Shown here: piece by piece, positions 35,074-43,020 of the stretch
How the letters are laid out: the number at the start of each line of letters is the position of its first letter
Numbering within the stretch: position 1 is the first letter of the stretch
NCBI GenBank assembly: GCA_027490305.1
Contig: JAIXYI010000082.1
Coordinates: 1-47,770, forward strand
Direction of reading: 5' to 3'
Source: Flavobacteriaceae bacterium
GTDB taxonomy: Bacteria; Bacteroidota; Bacteroidia; Flavobacteriales; Flavobacteriaceae
DNA length: 47,770 nucleotides
Notes under the pieces: model-generated
What the model was told of the DNA's origin: nothing
Seen by the model: only the letters and a program-made list of their open reading frames with translations
Databases searched by the model: none
Made by a program: the position numbers and the translations under genes

Positions 35074-35978
35074 TCCATGGCATCGAGTATGAACGCTTTC
35101 GCGGAAGCCTGACGGATCTGCAACTTATAGGTACGGGCAATCAAATGTAAGGCAACTAATGGATCGTCACCCGGAACCACGCCCGTGAAACGCTCGGTCG
35201 TGGCATTCGAACGCAGGTCAATCCGGATGTTGAAGTGCCGTTGCAATTCCGCCACGACCTGGTCAAGGTTTTCGGCGCGGAAGGCCAATTCACCGTGCAT
35301 CCAGGAAGGCTGCGCCGACGACTGTGGTGCGACTTCCAGGGGTTGTCCTTTTTCAAAAGCCACAATTTGTCCCTTGGTGATAATGGTATGGGCGGTAGGC
35401 GTCTTTACATCCACCTTTCCTTCAAAACATTCCACTTCAAAACGTTGTCCGCGCGCCCTCACATCGAACTGTGTGCCCAATACGGTCACGGTTCCCTGGT
35501 CGGTGTGCACCTCAAACTTACGTCCTTTCGCAACGTGGAAGAAGGCTTCACCGGTCAACGATACCTCGCGGTTGTCGTCCCAGTCACCTTTTAGGTACGA
35601 CGCTTCCGAACCGGCGTTCAACGTGACTTCCGAGCCATCGGGCAGTCGAAAACTCTTTTGCATGCCGGCATCGGCCACGTAAACAGATGGTTTTTCGTTC
35701 GGCAGTCCGATCCATATACCGAGGCCGATGACAAGAATAGCAGCAATTTGCCATCCTGCCCGGCGCCAAAGCGGTCGCACGACGGGCGCTGTCTTTTTCT
35801 CACGAGACGTGATGCGTTGCAGCATGTCCGACGTATCGAAGTCGGGTAATTGCAGGCGTTCCGAATGGGCCGCAATCCGCTGGTAGGTCGCAAAACCCTC
35901 CGATTTTTCAAACTCACGAAGCGCGTCTGCGGTCATTTCACCGGCCAGCCATTTCGCAAGGTCATGTTCTTTTTCCAT
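35070..35978 (-). CDS. FecR family anti-sigma factor
   Basis: An inner-membrane sigma regulator of 302 residues. It has a cytoplasmic N-terminal part (about 1-70), one membrane helix (about 74-92, QIAAILVIGLGIWIGLP), the FecR domain (about 98-195: FRLPDGSEVTLNAGSEASYL, EVSLTGEAFFHVAKGRKFEVHT, VTVLGTQFDVRA) and a C-terminal DUF4974/STN-like domain (about 230-300, FRAENLDQVVAELQRHFNIRIDL) typical of Bacteroidota. It relays the signal from the STN receptor to the sigma factor encoded 2 nt upstream. Start ATG 35978. Confidence 0.94.
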   Translation of the reverse strand: MEKEHDLAKWLAGEMTADALREFEKSEGFATYQRIAAHSERLQLPDFDTSDMLQRITSREKKTAPVVRPLWRRAGWQIAAILVIGLGIWIGLPNEKPSVYVADAGMQKSFRLPDGSEVTLNAGSEASYLKGDWDDNREVSLTGEAFFHVAKGRKFEVHTDQGTVTVLGTQFDVRARGQRFEVECFEGKVDVKTPTAHTIITKGQIVAFEKGQPLEVAPQSSAQPSWMHGELAFRAENLDQVVAELQRHFNIRIDLRSNATTERFTGVVPGDDPLVALHLIARTYKLQIRQASAKAFILDAME

Positions 35979-35980
35979 TT

Positions 35981-36520
35981 CTACCGTATTTGGTCGATTT
36001 CCTTTCGCAACGAGGCCAAAGCCCCACTTATTCTCTTTTCTACAGCCTTCACGCTGATGCCCAGCATGTCGGCGATTTCATAATATTTCTTTCCTTCGAT
36101 GCGGTTCAGGAGGAACGCAGTGCGCTGTGCCTCACTGAGGTTGTTGATGGCCGACTGGAGTTTCGCGTCGAATTCCGCTTCCTCCATTTTGTATTCCGGG
36201 CTCTCATCATGCGCCTCCCGGCCCGGTTGGGTCTTCGCAAAACGAAGCACCACTTTTTCGTGCGCGATCACATTGAGTGACGCGTTGTTAGCCACCGTAT
36301 ACAGATACGCCTTAGCCTTTGAAAACGGCACCGATGCACAGTTTTCCCACAACTTGACGAAGGCTTCCTGCACCATGTCGCCCGCCGTTTCTTCATTTCC
36401 GTAGCGGAAGTAAAGATAACTGCGAAGCGTCCGGGCATGCGCGCGAAAAACCGATGAGAACACGTGTTCTTCGCAAATACCCTGGTCGTCGTCCTGCATC
36501 AATGGTCTTCCTGTTTTCAT
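35981..36520 (-). CDS. RNA polymerase ECF sigma factor (FecI-like)
   Basis: About 179 residues with sigma-70 region 2 (VFRAHARTLRSYLYFRYGNEETAGDMVQEAFVKLWEN) and region 4 (LSEAQRTAFLLNRIEGKKYYEIADMLGISVKAVEKRISGALASLRK), separated by a short linker, with no regions 1 or 3. This is the normal ECF architecture. It heads the sigma, fecR, receptor operon and should be held by FecR until the receptor binds its ligand. Start taken at ATG 36520; a TTG at 36529 and an ATG at 36499 are alternatives. An inverted repeat overlaps the start (GTTTTCA 36513-36519, TGAAAAC 36539-36545). Confidence 0.92.
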   Translation of the reverse strand: MKTGRPLMQDDDQGICEEHVFSSVFRAHARTLRSYLYFRYGNEETAGDMVQEAFVKLWENCASVPFSKAKAYLYTVANNASLNVIAHEKVVLRFAKTQPGREAHDESPEYKMEEAEFDAKLQSAINNLSEAQRTAFLLNRIEGKKYYEIADMLGISVKAVEKRISGALASLRKEIDQIR

Positions 36521-36625
36521 ATATAACAATCAGGTAGTTGAAAACCCTACCGAAATTCATTAAACTTCCCCCAATTTACAGTAAAAAACGTTTTTATGCA
36601 TGCCGTTCCTGAAATTATGATTATT

Positions 36626-36653
36626 TTGGGTAGGGAAAATTGGTAAATCTTTG
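36626..36653 (+). promoter_or_regulatory. Possible promoter of the LamG lipoprotein gene
   Basis: TTG (36626-36628), 17-nt spacer, AATCTTTG (36646-36653), one mismatch to TAnnTTTG. The ATG at 36674 follows 20 nt later. Confidence 0.35.
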
Positions 36654-36673
36654 TTTTAGTGGAAAATCTCCGA

Positions 36674-38080
36674 ATGCGTAGCTTTCTTTTGTATACTGTG
36701 GTGGTGCTGTCGATGCTGGGTATTTCCTGCCAGACCGAGTCACTTGATTCCGAAACCGTCAACCCGCAGAACCTGACCCACGATGCGCCGGTCACCAAAA
36801 TGCTCCGACGACTCACTGCGGCCGAAGATGTTTCGGACAATGCCGTTGACAGTTCGGCTTGTTTTCGGATACAGCGCCCGTATCAGGTGGCGGTGCACGA
36901 CCAAGAAGGAAACCAGATGAATGAAACGGTCTATACCGTAAACGACGACGAAAGCCAAACACAGGTTAACAACATAATCGACGGCCTACAGCGTCAGGAA
37001 GGTGACTGGATGCAGCCCGTGTTGCCCGTCACGATCATCCAGGAAGACGGAACGCAGCAAGTAGTGCAGACCGAAGCGCAATGGAATGCAGTAGTGGCCG
37101 ATTGCGCCGGCAGTAGCGCCAACACCGATCCGATCAACTGTATCAACATTAATTATCCTATTACGATTTTCGCCTACGACGCGAATTACCAGTTGGCCAA
37201 TACCTACAATCTCAACGGCGACGCTGATTTGTTCGCGTTGTTGATGTCGATGCAGCCCGGACAGTACTTCGCAGTCGATTATCCCATCTCCCTGACATTT
37301 TCTGACGGAAATGTGGTAACCGTTGCGGATAATGCCGCGCTTCTGGCCGCCCTTGATCAGGCCGTTGGGTTGTGCAATCCGCCGCCAGGTCCGTGCGATG
37401 TCCCGAACATCCTAACCGATAATCTGATTATTTATGTGCCGTTTGCCAACGAGGCACGCGATCTGGTTTCGGGCGATAACCTCGCGTTCAATGCGAACTA
37501 TCCGCCACAATTCGTAACCGACCGAAGCGGAAATACACAGTCGGCTGTATCCTTCAGCGGCGCTGCACTCGATTACCTGGCGCTGGACGAAACCGTTGTG
37601 AACCATCTCAAACAAGGCGATTCGCTCACCGTTAGTGTCTGGTTCCGGATGCAGAATACCGACGGCAGTAACCTCGAGAAATTTTTCGAGAAGGCAGAAA
37701 ATGATAATAATGTGGCCTTTTTCCTCGGGGTCTATGATATGAACCGTCCGCTGTTCTTCAGCAGTGCGGGAGGTGTTCAGTCTTTATGGGACCTGACATG
37801 GAACAACGACACACTTTGGAACGATACCACCAATTGGCACCATCTGGCGCTTACGGTGGAAGGCGATACCGACACCGTCCGTATTTACCGTGACGGCATT
37901 TTGGTAGCCACCGACGCAAACTCCAATTTTAATATCACGTCCGAGTTTTTCCGCTACTTCATCGGAAAAGGTTTCCAGGGCCACCTCGACGACCTTCGGG
38001 TATACCGCTCGGCCCTTTCGGCTTCACAGGTAAGCCAGCTTGCCCAACAACAGGGCGACAACCATACCTGCCTGAATTAG
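36674..38080 (+). CDS. LamG/concanavalin-like domain lipoprotein with two Cys-bounded repeats
   Basis: 468 residues, predicted outer-membrane lipoprotein: MRSFLLYTVVVLSMLGISC gives a lipobox (GISC, Cys19). Two tandem modules of about 80-85 residues follow, each starting and ending with Cys: CFRIQRPYQVAVHD...VVADC and CININYPITIFAYD...AVGLC, both with a P-[VI]-[TS]-[IL] strand and a DGxxxxV turn. The C-terminal half (about 250-465) is a LamG-like jelly roll (AVSFSGAALDYLAL, LTVSVWFRMQNTD, NWHHLALTVEGDTDTVRIYRDGILVA, GHLDDLRVYRSALS). The start is ATG 36674 rather than GTG 36659, which lies too near the promoter. Divergent from the sigma factor, so it may be a target of that system. Confidence 0.85.
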   Translation: MRSFLLYTVVVLSMLGISCQTESLDSETVNPQNLTHDAPVTKMLRRLTAAEDVSDNAVDSSACFRIQRPYQVAVHDQEGNQMNETVYTVNDDESQTQVNNIIDGLQRQEGDWMQPVLPVTIIQEDGTQQVVQTEAQWNAVVADCAGSSANTDPINCININYPITIFAYDANYQLANTYNLNGDADLFALLMSMQPGQYFAVDYPISLTFSDGNVVTVADNAALLAALDQAVGLCNPPPGPCDVPNILTDNLIIYVPFANEARDLVSGDNLAFNANYPPQFVTDRSGNTQSAVSFSGAALDYLALDETVVNHLKQGDSLTVSVWFRMQNTDGSNLEKFFEKAENDNNVAFFLGVYDMNRPLFFSSAGGVQSLWDLTWNNDTLWNDTTNWHHLALTVEGDTDTVRIYRDGILVATDANSNFNITSEFFRYFIGKGFQGHLDDLRVYRSALSASQVSQLAQQQGDNHTCLN

Positions 38081-38101
38081 GAATTTAGATAGTTGCGTGC
38101 G

Positions 38102-38136
38102 AAAACCGGCTGCTGTATGGGCCGGTTTTCCTTTTT
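38102..38136 (+). terminator. Intrinsic terminator of the LamG lipoprotein gene
   Basis: AAAACCGGC (38102-38110) pairs with GCCGGTTTT (38121-38129) around a 10-nt loop, followed by CCTTTTT. Confidence 0.8.
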
Positions 38137-38204
38137 GCCTTGAGTCACCGCCGCCCCACTCGTTTGATTCACGTCCTTTGGCGGTCGTTAGGTCGATTAA
38201 TCCA

Positions 38205-38234
38205 TTGTAAATTGTGGTCGGTCGATTATCTTTG
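38205..38234 (+). promoter_or_regulatory. ffh: Promoter of ffh
   Basis: TTG (38205-38207), 19-nt spacer, TATCTTTG (38227-38234): a full Bacteroidota -33/-7 promoter. The ATG is 20 nt downstream. Confidence 0.8.
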
Positions 38235-38254
38235 CACCTTTCACAAACAGCATT

Positions 38255-39595
38255 ATGTTCCAGAATCTAAGCGAAAAACTCGATAAGGCGTTTCATATCC
38301 TTAAAGGACACGGTAAAATTACTGAAGTCAACGTGGCCGATACCCTCAAAGAGGTACGCCGCGCACTACTCGACGCCGACGTTAACTTTAAGATAGCCAA
38401 GGATTTCACGACCCGTGTAAAGGAGAAGGCCATCGGACAGAATGTATTGACGACGCTCCAACCGGGGCAGTTGCTCGTCAAGTTGATGAAAGACGAGCTT
38501 ACCGAATTGATGGGGGGCGAAGCGGCTGGTATCAACCTGTCGGGGAATCCGTCCGTCATCCTGATGTCAGGTTTGCAGGGATCGGGTAAAACTACGTTCT
38601 CGGGCAAGCTCGCGCTCTATTTGAAAACCAAGAAAACCAAGCGTCCGCTGTTGGTTGCCTGTGACGTATACCGTCCGGCAGCGATCAACCAGTTGCATGT
38701 GGTGGGCGAGCAGATTGGGGTAGAGGTGTACTCAGAGCCAGAGAACAAGAATCCGGTGCAGATTGCATTGAACGCTCTAAAATACGCAAAAGAGAAAAGC
38801 TATAATGTTGTCATCGTCGACACCGCCGGTCGTTTGGCTGTGGATGAGGAGATGATGGACGAAATTGCCAACGTACACAAGGCGTTGCAACCGCAGGAGA
38901 CGCTTTTCGTTGTCGACTCGATGACGGGCCAGGATGCCGTGAATACCGCTAAAGCCTTCAACGACCGCCTCGATTTCGATGGGGTCATCCTTACTAAACT
39001 CGATGGTGATACCCGTGGCGGTGCGGCCCTTTCGATCAAATCGGTCGTCAACAAACCGATCAAATTCATCGGTACCGGTGAGAAAATGGAGGCGCTTGAC
39101 GTGTTCTACCCGTCTCGTATGGCCGACCGTATCCTCGGGATGGGCGACGTCATCTCGTTGGTCGAGCGCGCGCAGGAACAATTCGATGAGGAAGAGGCGC
39201 GTAAACTACAGAAGAAAATCGCCAAAAACGAATTCGGTTTCGATGACTTCCTCACCCAGATCCAGCAGGTGAAGCGTATGGGAAATATGAAGGATTTGAT
39301 GGGGATGATACCCGGCGCGTCCAAGATGATGAAGGATGTGCAGATCGAGGACGACGCCTTCAAGCACATCGAAGCGATTATTTACTCGATGACACCGACG
39401 GAACGCAAGAAGCCTTCCATCATCGATATAAAACGCAAAAATCGCATCGCCAAAGGCTCAGGGCGCAAAATCGAGGAGGTCAACCAACTCATGAAGCAGT
39501 TCGACCAGATGAGCAAGATGATGAAGATGATGCAGGGGCCGGGCGGCAAAAACCTGATGAAGATGATGGGCGGAATGAAAGGCCCGATGCGATAA
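38255..39595 (+). CDS. ffh: Signal recognition particle protein Ffh
   Basis: SRP54-type GTPase that delivers membrane proteins to the FtsY receptor; 446 residues, normal length. An N-terminal four-helix domain (about 1-90) precedes the GTPase domain, with P-loop GLQGSGKTTFSGKLA, VACDVYRPAAINQL, VDTAGR and TKLDGDTRGG. The C-terminal M domain is Met-rich (MGNMKDLMGMIPGASKMMKD, KMMKMMQGPGGKNLMKMMGG) and carries the 4.5S RNA-binding segment RKNRIAKGSGRKIEEVNQL. Transcribed from its own promoter and ended by a 13-bp hairpin. Confidence 0.98.
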   Translation: MFQNLSEKLDKAFHILKGHGKITEVNVADTLKEVRRALLDADVNFKIAKDFTTRVKEKAIGQNVLTTLQPGQLLVKLMKDELTELMGGEAAGINLSGNPSVILMSGLQGSGKTTFSGKLALYLKTKKTKRPLLVACDVYRPAAINQLHVVGEQIGVEVYSEPENKNPVQIALNALKYAKEKSYNVVIVDTAGRLAVDEEMMDEIANVHKALQPQETLFVVDSMTGQDAVNTAKAFNDRLDFDGVILTKLDGDTRGGAALSIKSVVNKPIKFIGTGEKMEALDVFYPSRMADRILGMGDVISLVERAQEQFDEEEARKLQKKIAKNEFGFDDFLTQIQQVKRMGNMKDLMGMIPGASKMMKDVQIEDDAFKHIEAIIYSMTPTERKKPSIIDIKRKNRIAKGSGRKIEEVNQLMKQFDQMSKMMKMMQGPGGKNLMKMMGGMKGPMR

Positions 39596-39605
39596 TAACG
39601 AGGTG

Positions 39606-39650
39606 AATTAGCGAATGACGACTCCGGTTTTCATTCGCTAATTTGCTTTT
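39606..39650 (+). terminator. Intrinsic terminator between ffh and folD
   Basis: AATTAGCGAATGA (39606-39618) and TCATTCGCTAATT (39631-39643) form a perfect 13-bp stem with a 12-nt loop, then TGCTTTTT. The run of T ends just before the folD leader. Confidence 0.85.
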
Positions 39651-39673
39651 TGGCTAACGCTAACCTACACAAC

Positions 39674-40555
39674 ATGCAACTACTAGACGGAAAAAAAGTT
39701 TCAGACGACATCAAGAATGAGATTGCTGCGGAAGTGGCGAAGATGAAAGAAAAAGGCGAGAAGGTACCCCATTTGGCGGCCATCATCGTCGGAAATGACG
39801 GCGCTAGCCTCACTTATGTGGGCAGCAAAGTAAAGGCCTGCGAAAGGGTAGGCTTTGAGTCGACGCTCATCAAGATGCCGAGCACTACGTCTGAAACGGA
39901 ACTTCTCAAAAAAATCAAGGAACTGAACGAAGACGACGCAATCGACGGTTTCATCGTGCAGCTACCGTTGCCCGAACAAATCGATACGCAGAAGGTCATC
40001 ATGGCGATCGACCCGCAGAAAGACGTCGACGGGTTCCATCCGGAAAACTTCGGCAAAATGGCACTCGACATGTCGACATTCATCCCCGCCACCCCGTTTG
40101 GCATTCTCGAACTGCTCGAGCGGTACGGTGTCGAAACCAAAGGGAAACATACCGTGGTAATCGGACGTAGCCATATTGTTGGCCGTCCGATGAGCATCCT
40201 CATGGGCCGCAAAGGCTTCCCGGGGAACTCGACCGTAACCCTTACCCATAGCTTCACCAAAAACATCGCGCAGATTACCACCCAGGCCGATATTATCATC
40301 AGTGCCCTCGGCGTGCCGAATTATCTGAAGGCGGAGATGGTCAAAGACGATGCGGTCATCATCGACGTAGGCATTACCCGTGTCGCCGACGAATCGTCAG
40401 AGAAAGGATACGTCATTACCGGCGATGTCGACTTTGAAAACGTAAGCAAGAAGGCGTCTTACATCACCCCCGTTCCCGGTGGCGTGGGCCCCATGACAAT
40501 AGCCATGTTACTTAAGAATACGCTTTTGGCAAGGGAAAACAGACGCCATTCTTAG
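39674..40555 (+). CDS. folD: Bifunctional methylenetetrahydrofolate dehydrogenase / methenyltetrahydrofolate cyclohydrolase
   Basis: Cytosolic one-carbon enzyme, 293 residues from ATG 39674 ([14 protein letters not shown]). Signatures: [23 protein letters not shown] with the catalytic Tyr and Lys, [40 protein letters not shown], the NADP site [17 protein letters not shown], and the C-terminal [21 protein letters not shown]. The longer frame from TTG 39650 is rejected as it starts within the ffh terminator tail. The stop overlaps the stop of the convergent rluF by 4 nt. Confidence 0.97.
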   Translation: MQLLDGKKVSDDIKNEIAAEVAKMKEKGEKVPHLAAIIVGNDGASLTYVGSKVKACERVGFESTLIKMPSTTSETELLKKIKELNEDDAIDGFIVQLPLPEQIDTQKVIMAIDPQKDVDGFHPENFGKMALDMSTFIPATPFGILELLERYGVETKGKHTVVIGRSHIVGRPMSILMGRKGFPGNSTVTLTHSFTKNIAQITTQADIIISALGVPNYLKAEMVKDDAVIIDVGITRVADESSEKGYVITGDVDFENVSKKASYITPVPGGVGPMTIAMLLKNTLLARENRRHS

Positions 40556-41343
40556 CGTCTTCCTCTGTTGGTCTTTTCCGGGGCTGTAGGTTTTTTCAGC
40601 GGAGCGGGATTGGATAGACGCTCCTGGAGGTTTTCGCGTTCACGCCCTGTCTGCTCAATCAACTGGGCGATTTCGCGATCCGTCAATTCGCGATAGCGTC
40701 CCTTCGGAACGTCGAGCGAAATATTCATGATCCTAATACGTTTCAGGGTCTGTACCTCATACCCGAGGTATTCGCACATCCGACGGATCTGGCGGTTGAG
40801 TCCTTGTGTCAGGATGATCGCGAACGTAAAACGGTCAACCTGCGTCACTTTGCACTTGCGGGTTACCGTGCCGAGTATCGGAACACCATTTCCCATCCGC
40901 TGGATGAAACGGTCGGTAATGGGCTTATCCACCGTTACGACATACTCCTTTTCATGGTGGTAATGCGCCCGCAGGATCTTGTTGACGATATCGCCGTCAT
41001 TGGTAAGGAAGATGAGTCCCTCGCTGGCTTTGTCGAGTCGCCCGATAGGAAAAATCCGTTCGGGGTAATTGAGGTAATCGATGATGTTATGCCGCACCGT
41101 CTGGTTGGTCGTACATTCGATACCGACGGGTTTGTAGAAGGCGAGGTACACGGGCTTGTCAGTGCGTTCGGCGAGGAGTTTTCCGTTTACCCGCACTTCA
41201 TCCGACGGCGTGACTTTCGAACCCATTTCGGCTACCGAACCGTTAATGGTCACCTGGCCGTCCGCCACGAGTTTGTCGGCTTCCCGGCGCGAGCAGAAGC
41301 CTGTTTCCGCAATAAACTTGTTGATGCGTTTTTGTTCCTCCAT
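40552..41343 (-). CDS. rluF: 23S rRNA pseudouridine synthase, RluF-like (RsuA family)
   Basis: Isomerises a uridine in 23S rRNA (U2604 by analogy with E. coli). 263 residues: S4 RNA-binding domain at about 5-60 ([29 protein letters not shown]), then the catalytic domain with [10 protein letters not shown], Asp104 in [13 protein letters not shown], and the [18 protein letters not shown] motif. The C-terminus is basic and low complexity ([15 protein letters not shown]). RluF is favoured over RluB/E by the IECTT segment and the MCEYLGYEV ending. ATG 41343 lies 4 nt after a -7 box. Confidence 0.92.
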   Translation of the reverse strand: MEEQKRINKFIAETGFCSRREADKLVADGQVTINGSVAEMGSKVTPSDEVRVNGKLLAERTDKPVYLAFYKPVGIECTTNQTVRHNIIDYLNYPERIFPIGRLDKASEGLIFLTNDGDIVNKILRAHYHHEKEYVVTVDKPITDRFIQRMGNGVPILGTVTRKCKVTQVDRFTFAIILTQGLNRQIRRMCEYLGYEVQTLKRIRIMNISLDVPKGRYRELTDREIAQLIEQTGRERENLQERLSNPAPLKKPTAPEKTNRGRR

Positions 41344-41347
41344 AATA

Positions 41348-41355
41348 CAAAGGTA
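41348..41355 (-). promoter_or_regulatory. rluF: -7 element (TACCTTTG) of rluF
   Basis: Exact TAnnTTTG match on the minus strand, 4 nt before the start codon; implies a leaderless or nearly leaderless mRNA. No TTG at -33. Confidence 0.5.
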
Positions 41356-41367
41356 CGCAACTCTGTT

Positions 41368-42201
41368 CTATGCACGCAGAAACGAGCGGATGTCGGCATA
41401 CAGCGCATCGTCGTGCAGGCGATGGCCCGATCCGGTAACGGAGAGGAAGTGGCCGTTCGGCAAGGCGGCTGCAATACGTTCTCCTTCGGCAACCGGCACC
41501 ACGTCATCGTCGGTAGCGTGAACGACCAGCGTTTCGACCGTGATGGTTTTCGCGAAAGCGGCACCTGAAAAAGCCGAGGGAAGAAAGCCATAACGCGCCT
41601 CAATGTAGGCGTCGAACACACGTCGTGCCCGTTTAGACAGACCGAGTTGGTCGTTGAAATTCGCGACGATGGCCGTCATCTCGGAAGGTGCGCCCATCAC
41701 AACGGCTTTTCGCAGTTGCGGCATCGGATACCGGTGAAGCAGGTACAGAAGCGAAATGCCTCCCATCGAATGTCCGATAACGAAATCGGGTTGGAAGGTA
41801 GCGGAAACCGCGTCGGCAAAGGCGGCATAGAGGGGCGCGTTGAATTCGATCCCGCTGTCTTGCCCATGCCCCGGTGCGTCGATGGCCATCACATGGAAAC
41901 CGTCGAGGAAGGGGAGGAGTCGTTCCCAACGCCCTGAATTACTTTCCCAGCCGTGCAGCAACAGTATCTTTGGGCCGCTGCCCCATTCGTAACAAACGAT
42001 GTTTCCTAAGAGAGAAGGATAGACCGACTTTCGTGCCTGATTCAGTGGGTCGGGAAGGGCATGCGCTTCCAACCGACCATATCGCGGACGACTAAAGAAC
42101 CGGTGGGCCAAAGCGGCCGCCTGCCGTGGCGCGATATAGCTCAGGATGTTGATGCAGGTCCCAAGGCTGCGGGCCAGCAAACGTTGTTTCGTACTTTCCA
42201 T
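41368..42201 (-). CDS. Alpha/beta hydrolase
   Basis: A serine hydrolase of 277 residues with no clear signal peptide. The first 70 residues are helical and the alpha/beta core begins at ILLLHGWESNSGRW (oxyanion region). DAPGHGQDSG follows, the nucleophile Ser is in VIGHSMGGIS, the acid Asp in LVVHATDDDVVPV and the His in VTGSGHRLHDD, so the triad is complete. The substrate is unknown. The start codon at 42201 touches the T-run of a terminator, so expression depends on read-through from the upstream pair or on a promoter inside it. rluF starts 24 nt after its stop. Confidence 0.88.
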   Translation of the reverse strand: MESTKQRLLARSLGTCINILSYIAPRQAAALAHRFFSRPRYGRLEAHALPDPLNQARKSVYPSLLGNIVCYEWGSGPKILLLHGWESNSGRWERLLPFLDGFHVMAIDAPGHGQDSGIEFNAPLYAAFADAVSATFQPDFVIGHSMGGISLLYLLHRYPMPQLRKAVVMGAPSEMTAIVANFNDQLGLSKRARRVFDAYIEARYGFLPSAFSGAAFAKTITVETLVVHATDDDVVPVAEGERIAAALPNGHFLSVTGSGHRLHDDALYADIRSFLRA

Positions 42202-42225
42202 AAAAAAAGCCCCGTTTCGGGGCTT
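42202..42225 (-). terminator. Terminator-like hairpin abutting the hydrolase start codon
   Basis: On the minus strand AAGCCCCG, loop AAA, CGGGGCTT (42225-42207) then five more T to 42202; the next base is the A of the hydrolase ATG. Confidence 0.85.
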
Positions 42226-42233
42226 GCTATCGT

Positions 42234-43016
42234 TTAGGAAACGCTGGCGAAAATTTCTTCCATCTTTTCCTTCTCTTCACGGGCGAGCGTGGCATCGACC
42301 AAAATACGACCTGAATGTTCGTCGGTGATGATTTTCTTGCGCGCTGCGATTTCTACCTGTGTTTGTGGTGGGATCGTAAAGAACGAACCGGCAGAGGCGC
42401 CGCGCTCGATGGATACGACGGCGAGTCCGTTGCGGACACTACCCCGGATGCGCTTGTAAGCAGCCAAAAGACGTGGCTCGATCAGCGCTTCGAACTCGGC
42501 TGATTTCGTCACCAGGAAATCCTCTTCTTTTGCAGTTTCGGCCATGATGGCATCGAGTTCCGCTTTTTTGTGCTCAAGGTGTTGCTGCTTCTCGTTGAGT
42601 TTTTCCTCAGACTGGTCTACCGACTGGCGCTTGTATTCGATCGACGATTTCATCTCGCGGATCTGTTTTTCAGCCAATTGGATTTCCAGTTCCTGGAATT
42701 CGATTTCTTTCGCAAGCGAGTTGAATTCACGGTTGTTGCGAACCGTCTCTTGCTGCTTTGCGTATTTTTTGATCGCCTCACGATGCTCTTCGATGGCATT
42801 TTTGCGGGCTTTGATCTGGTCGTCGATTACGTCAAGATCGGCTTTCAGTTTTTCGGCACGCGACCTAAGACCGGCCACTTCGTCTTCGAGGTCCTGTACC
42901 TCCAGCGGAAGCTCGCCACGCACATTACGGATGTCGTCGATTCGTGAGTCGATCAATTGCAGATCATAAATAGCCCTCAGTTTGTCTTCAACGCTCAGTT
43001 CTTTTGTCGTCGCCAT
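42234..43016 (-). CDS. C4-type zinc-ribbon family coiled-coil protein lacking the zinc cysteines
   Basis: 260 residues: a long antiparallel coiled coil (about 10-190, rich in Glu/Lys/Gln) followed by a C-terminal domain with the family landmarks IPPQ and SGRILVD. In the zf-RING_7-type family this domain carries two CxxC pairs; here the equivalent positions read ASAGSFFTIPPQ and TDEHSGRILVD, with no cysteine at all. The fold may remain without zinc. Related proteins are annotated as nucleic-acid-binding, function unproven. Its start is 4 nt after the nif3-like stop, so the pair is an operon, and the hairpin at 42202-42225 ends it. Confidence 0.85.
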   Translation of the reverse strand: MATTKELSVEDKLRAIYDLQLIDSRIDDIRNVRGELPLEVQDLEDEVAGLRSRAEKLKADLDVIDDQIKARKNAIEEHREAIKKYAKQQETVRNNREFNSLAKEIEFQELEIQLAEKQIREMKSSIEYKRQSVDQSEEKLNEKQQHLEHKKAELDAIMAETAKEEDFLVTKSAEFEALIEPRLLAAYKRIRGSVRNGLAVVSIERGASAGSFFTIPPQTQVEIAARKKIITDEHSGRILVDATLAREEKEKMEEIFASVS

Positions 43017-43020
43017 AGAT

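Noticed and set aside
36580..36609. GGAAC-N14-CGT on the minus strand as an ECF-type autoregulated promoter of the sigma gene
   Set aside because: The spacer is shorter than the usual 15-17 nt and the proteobacterial ECF consensus need not apply in Bacteroidota; chance match likely.
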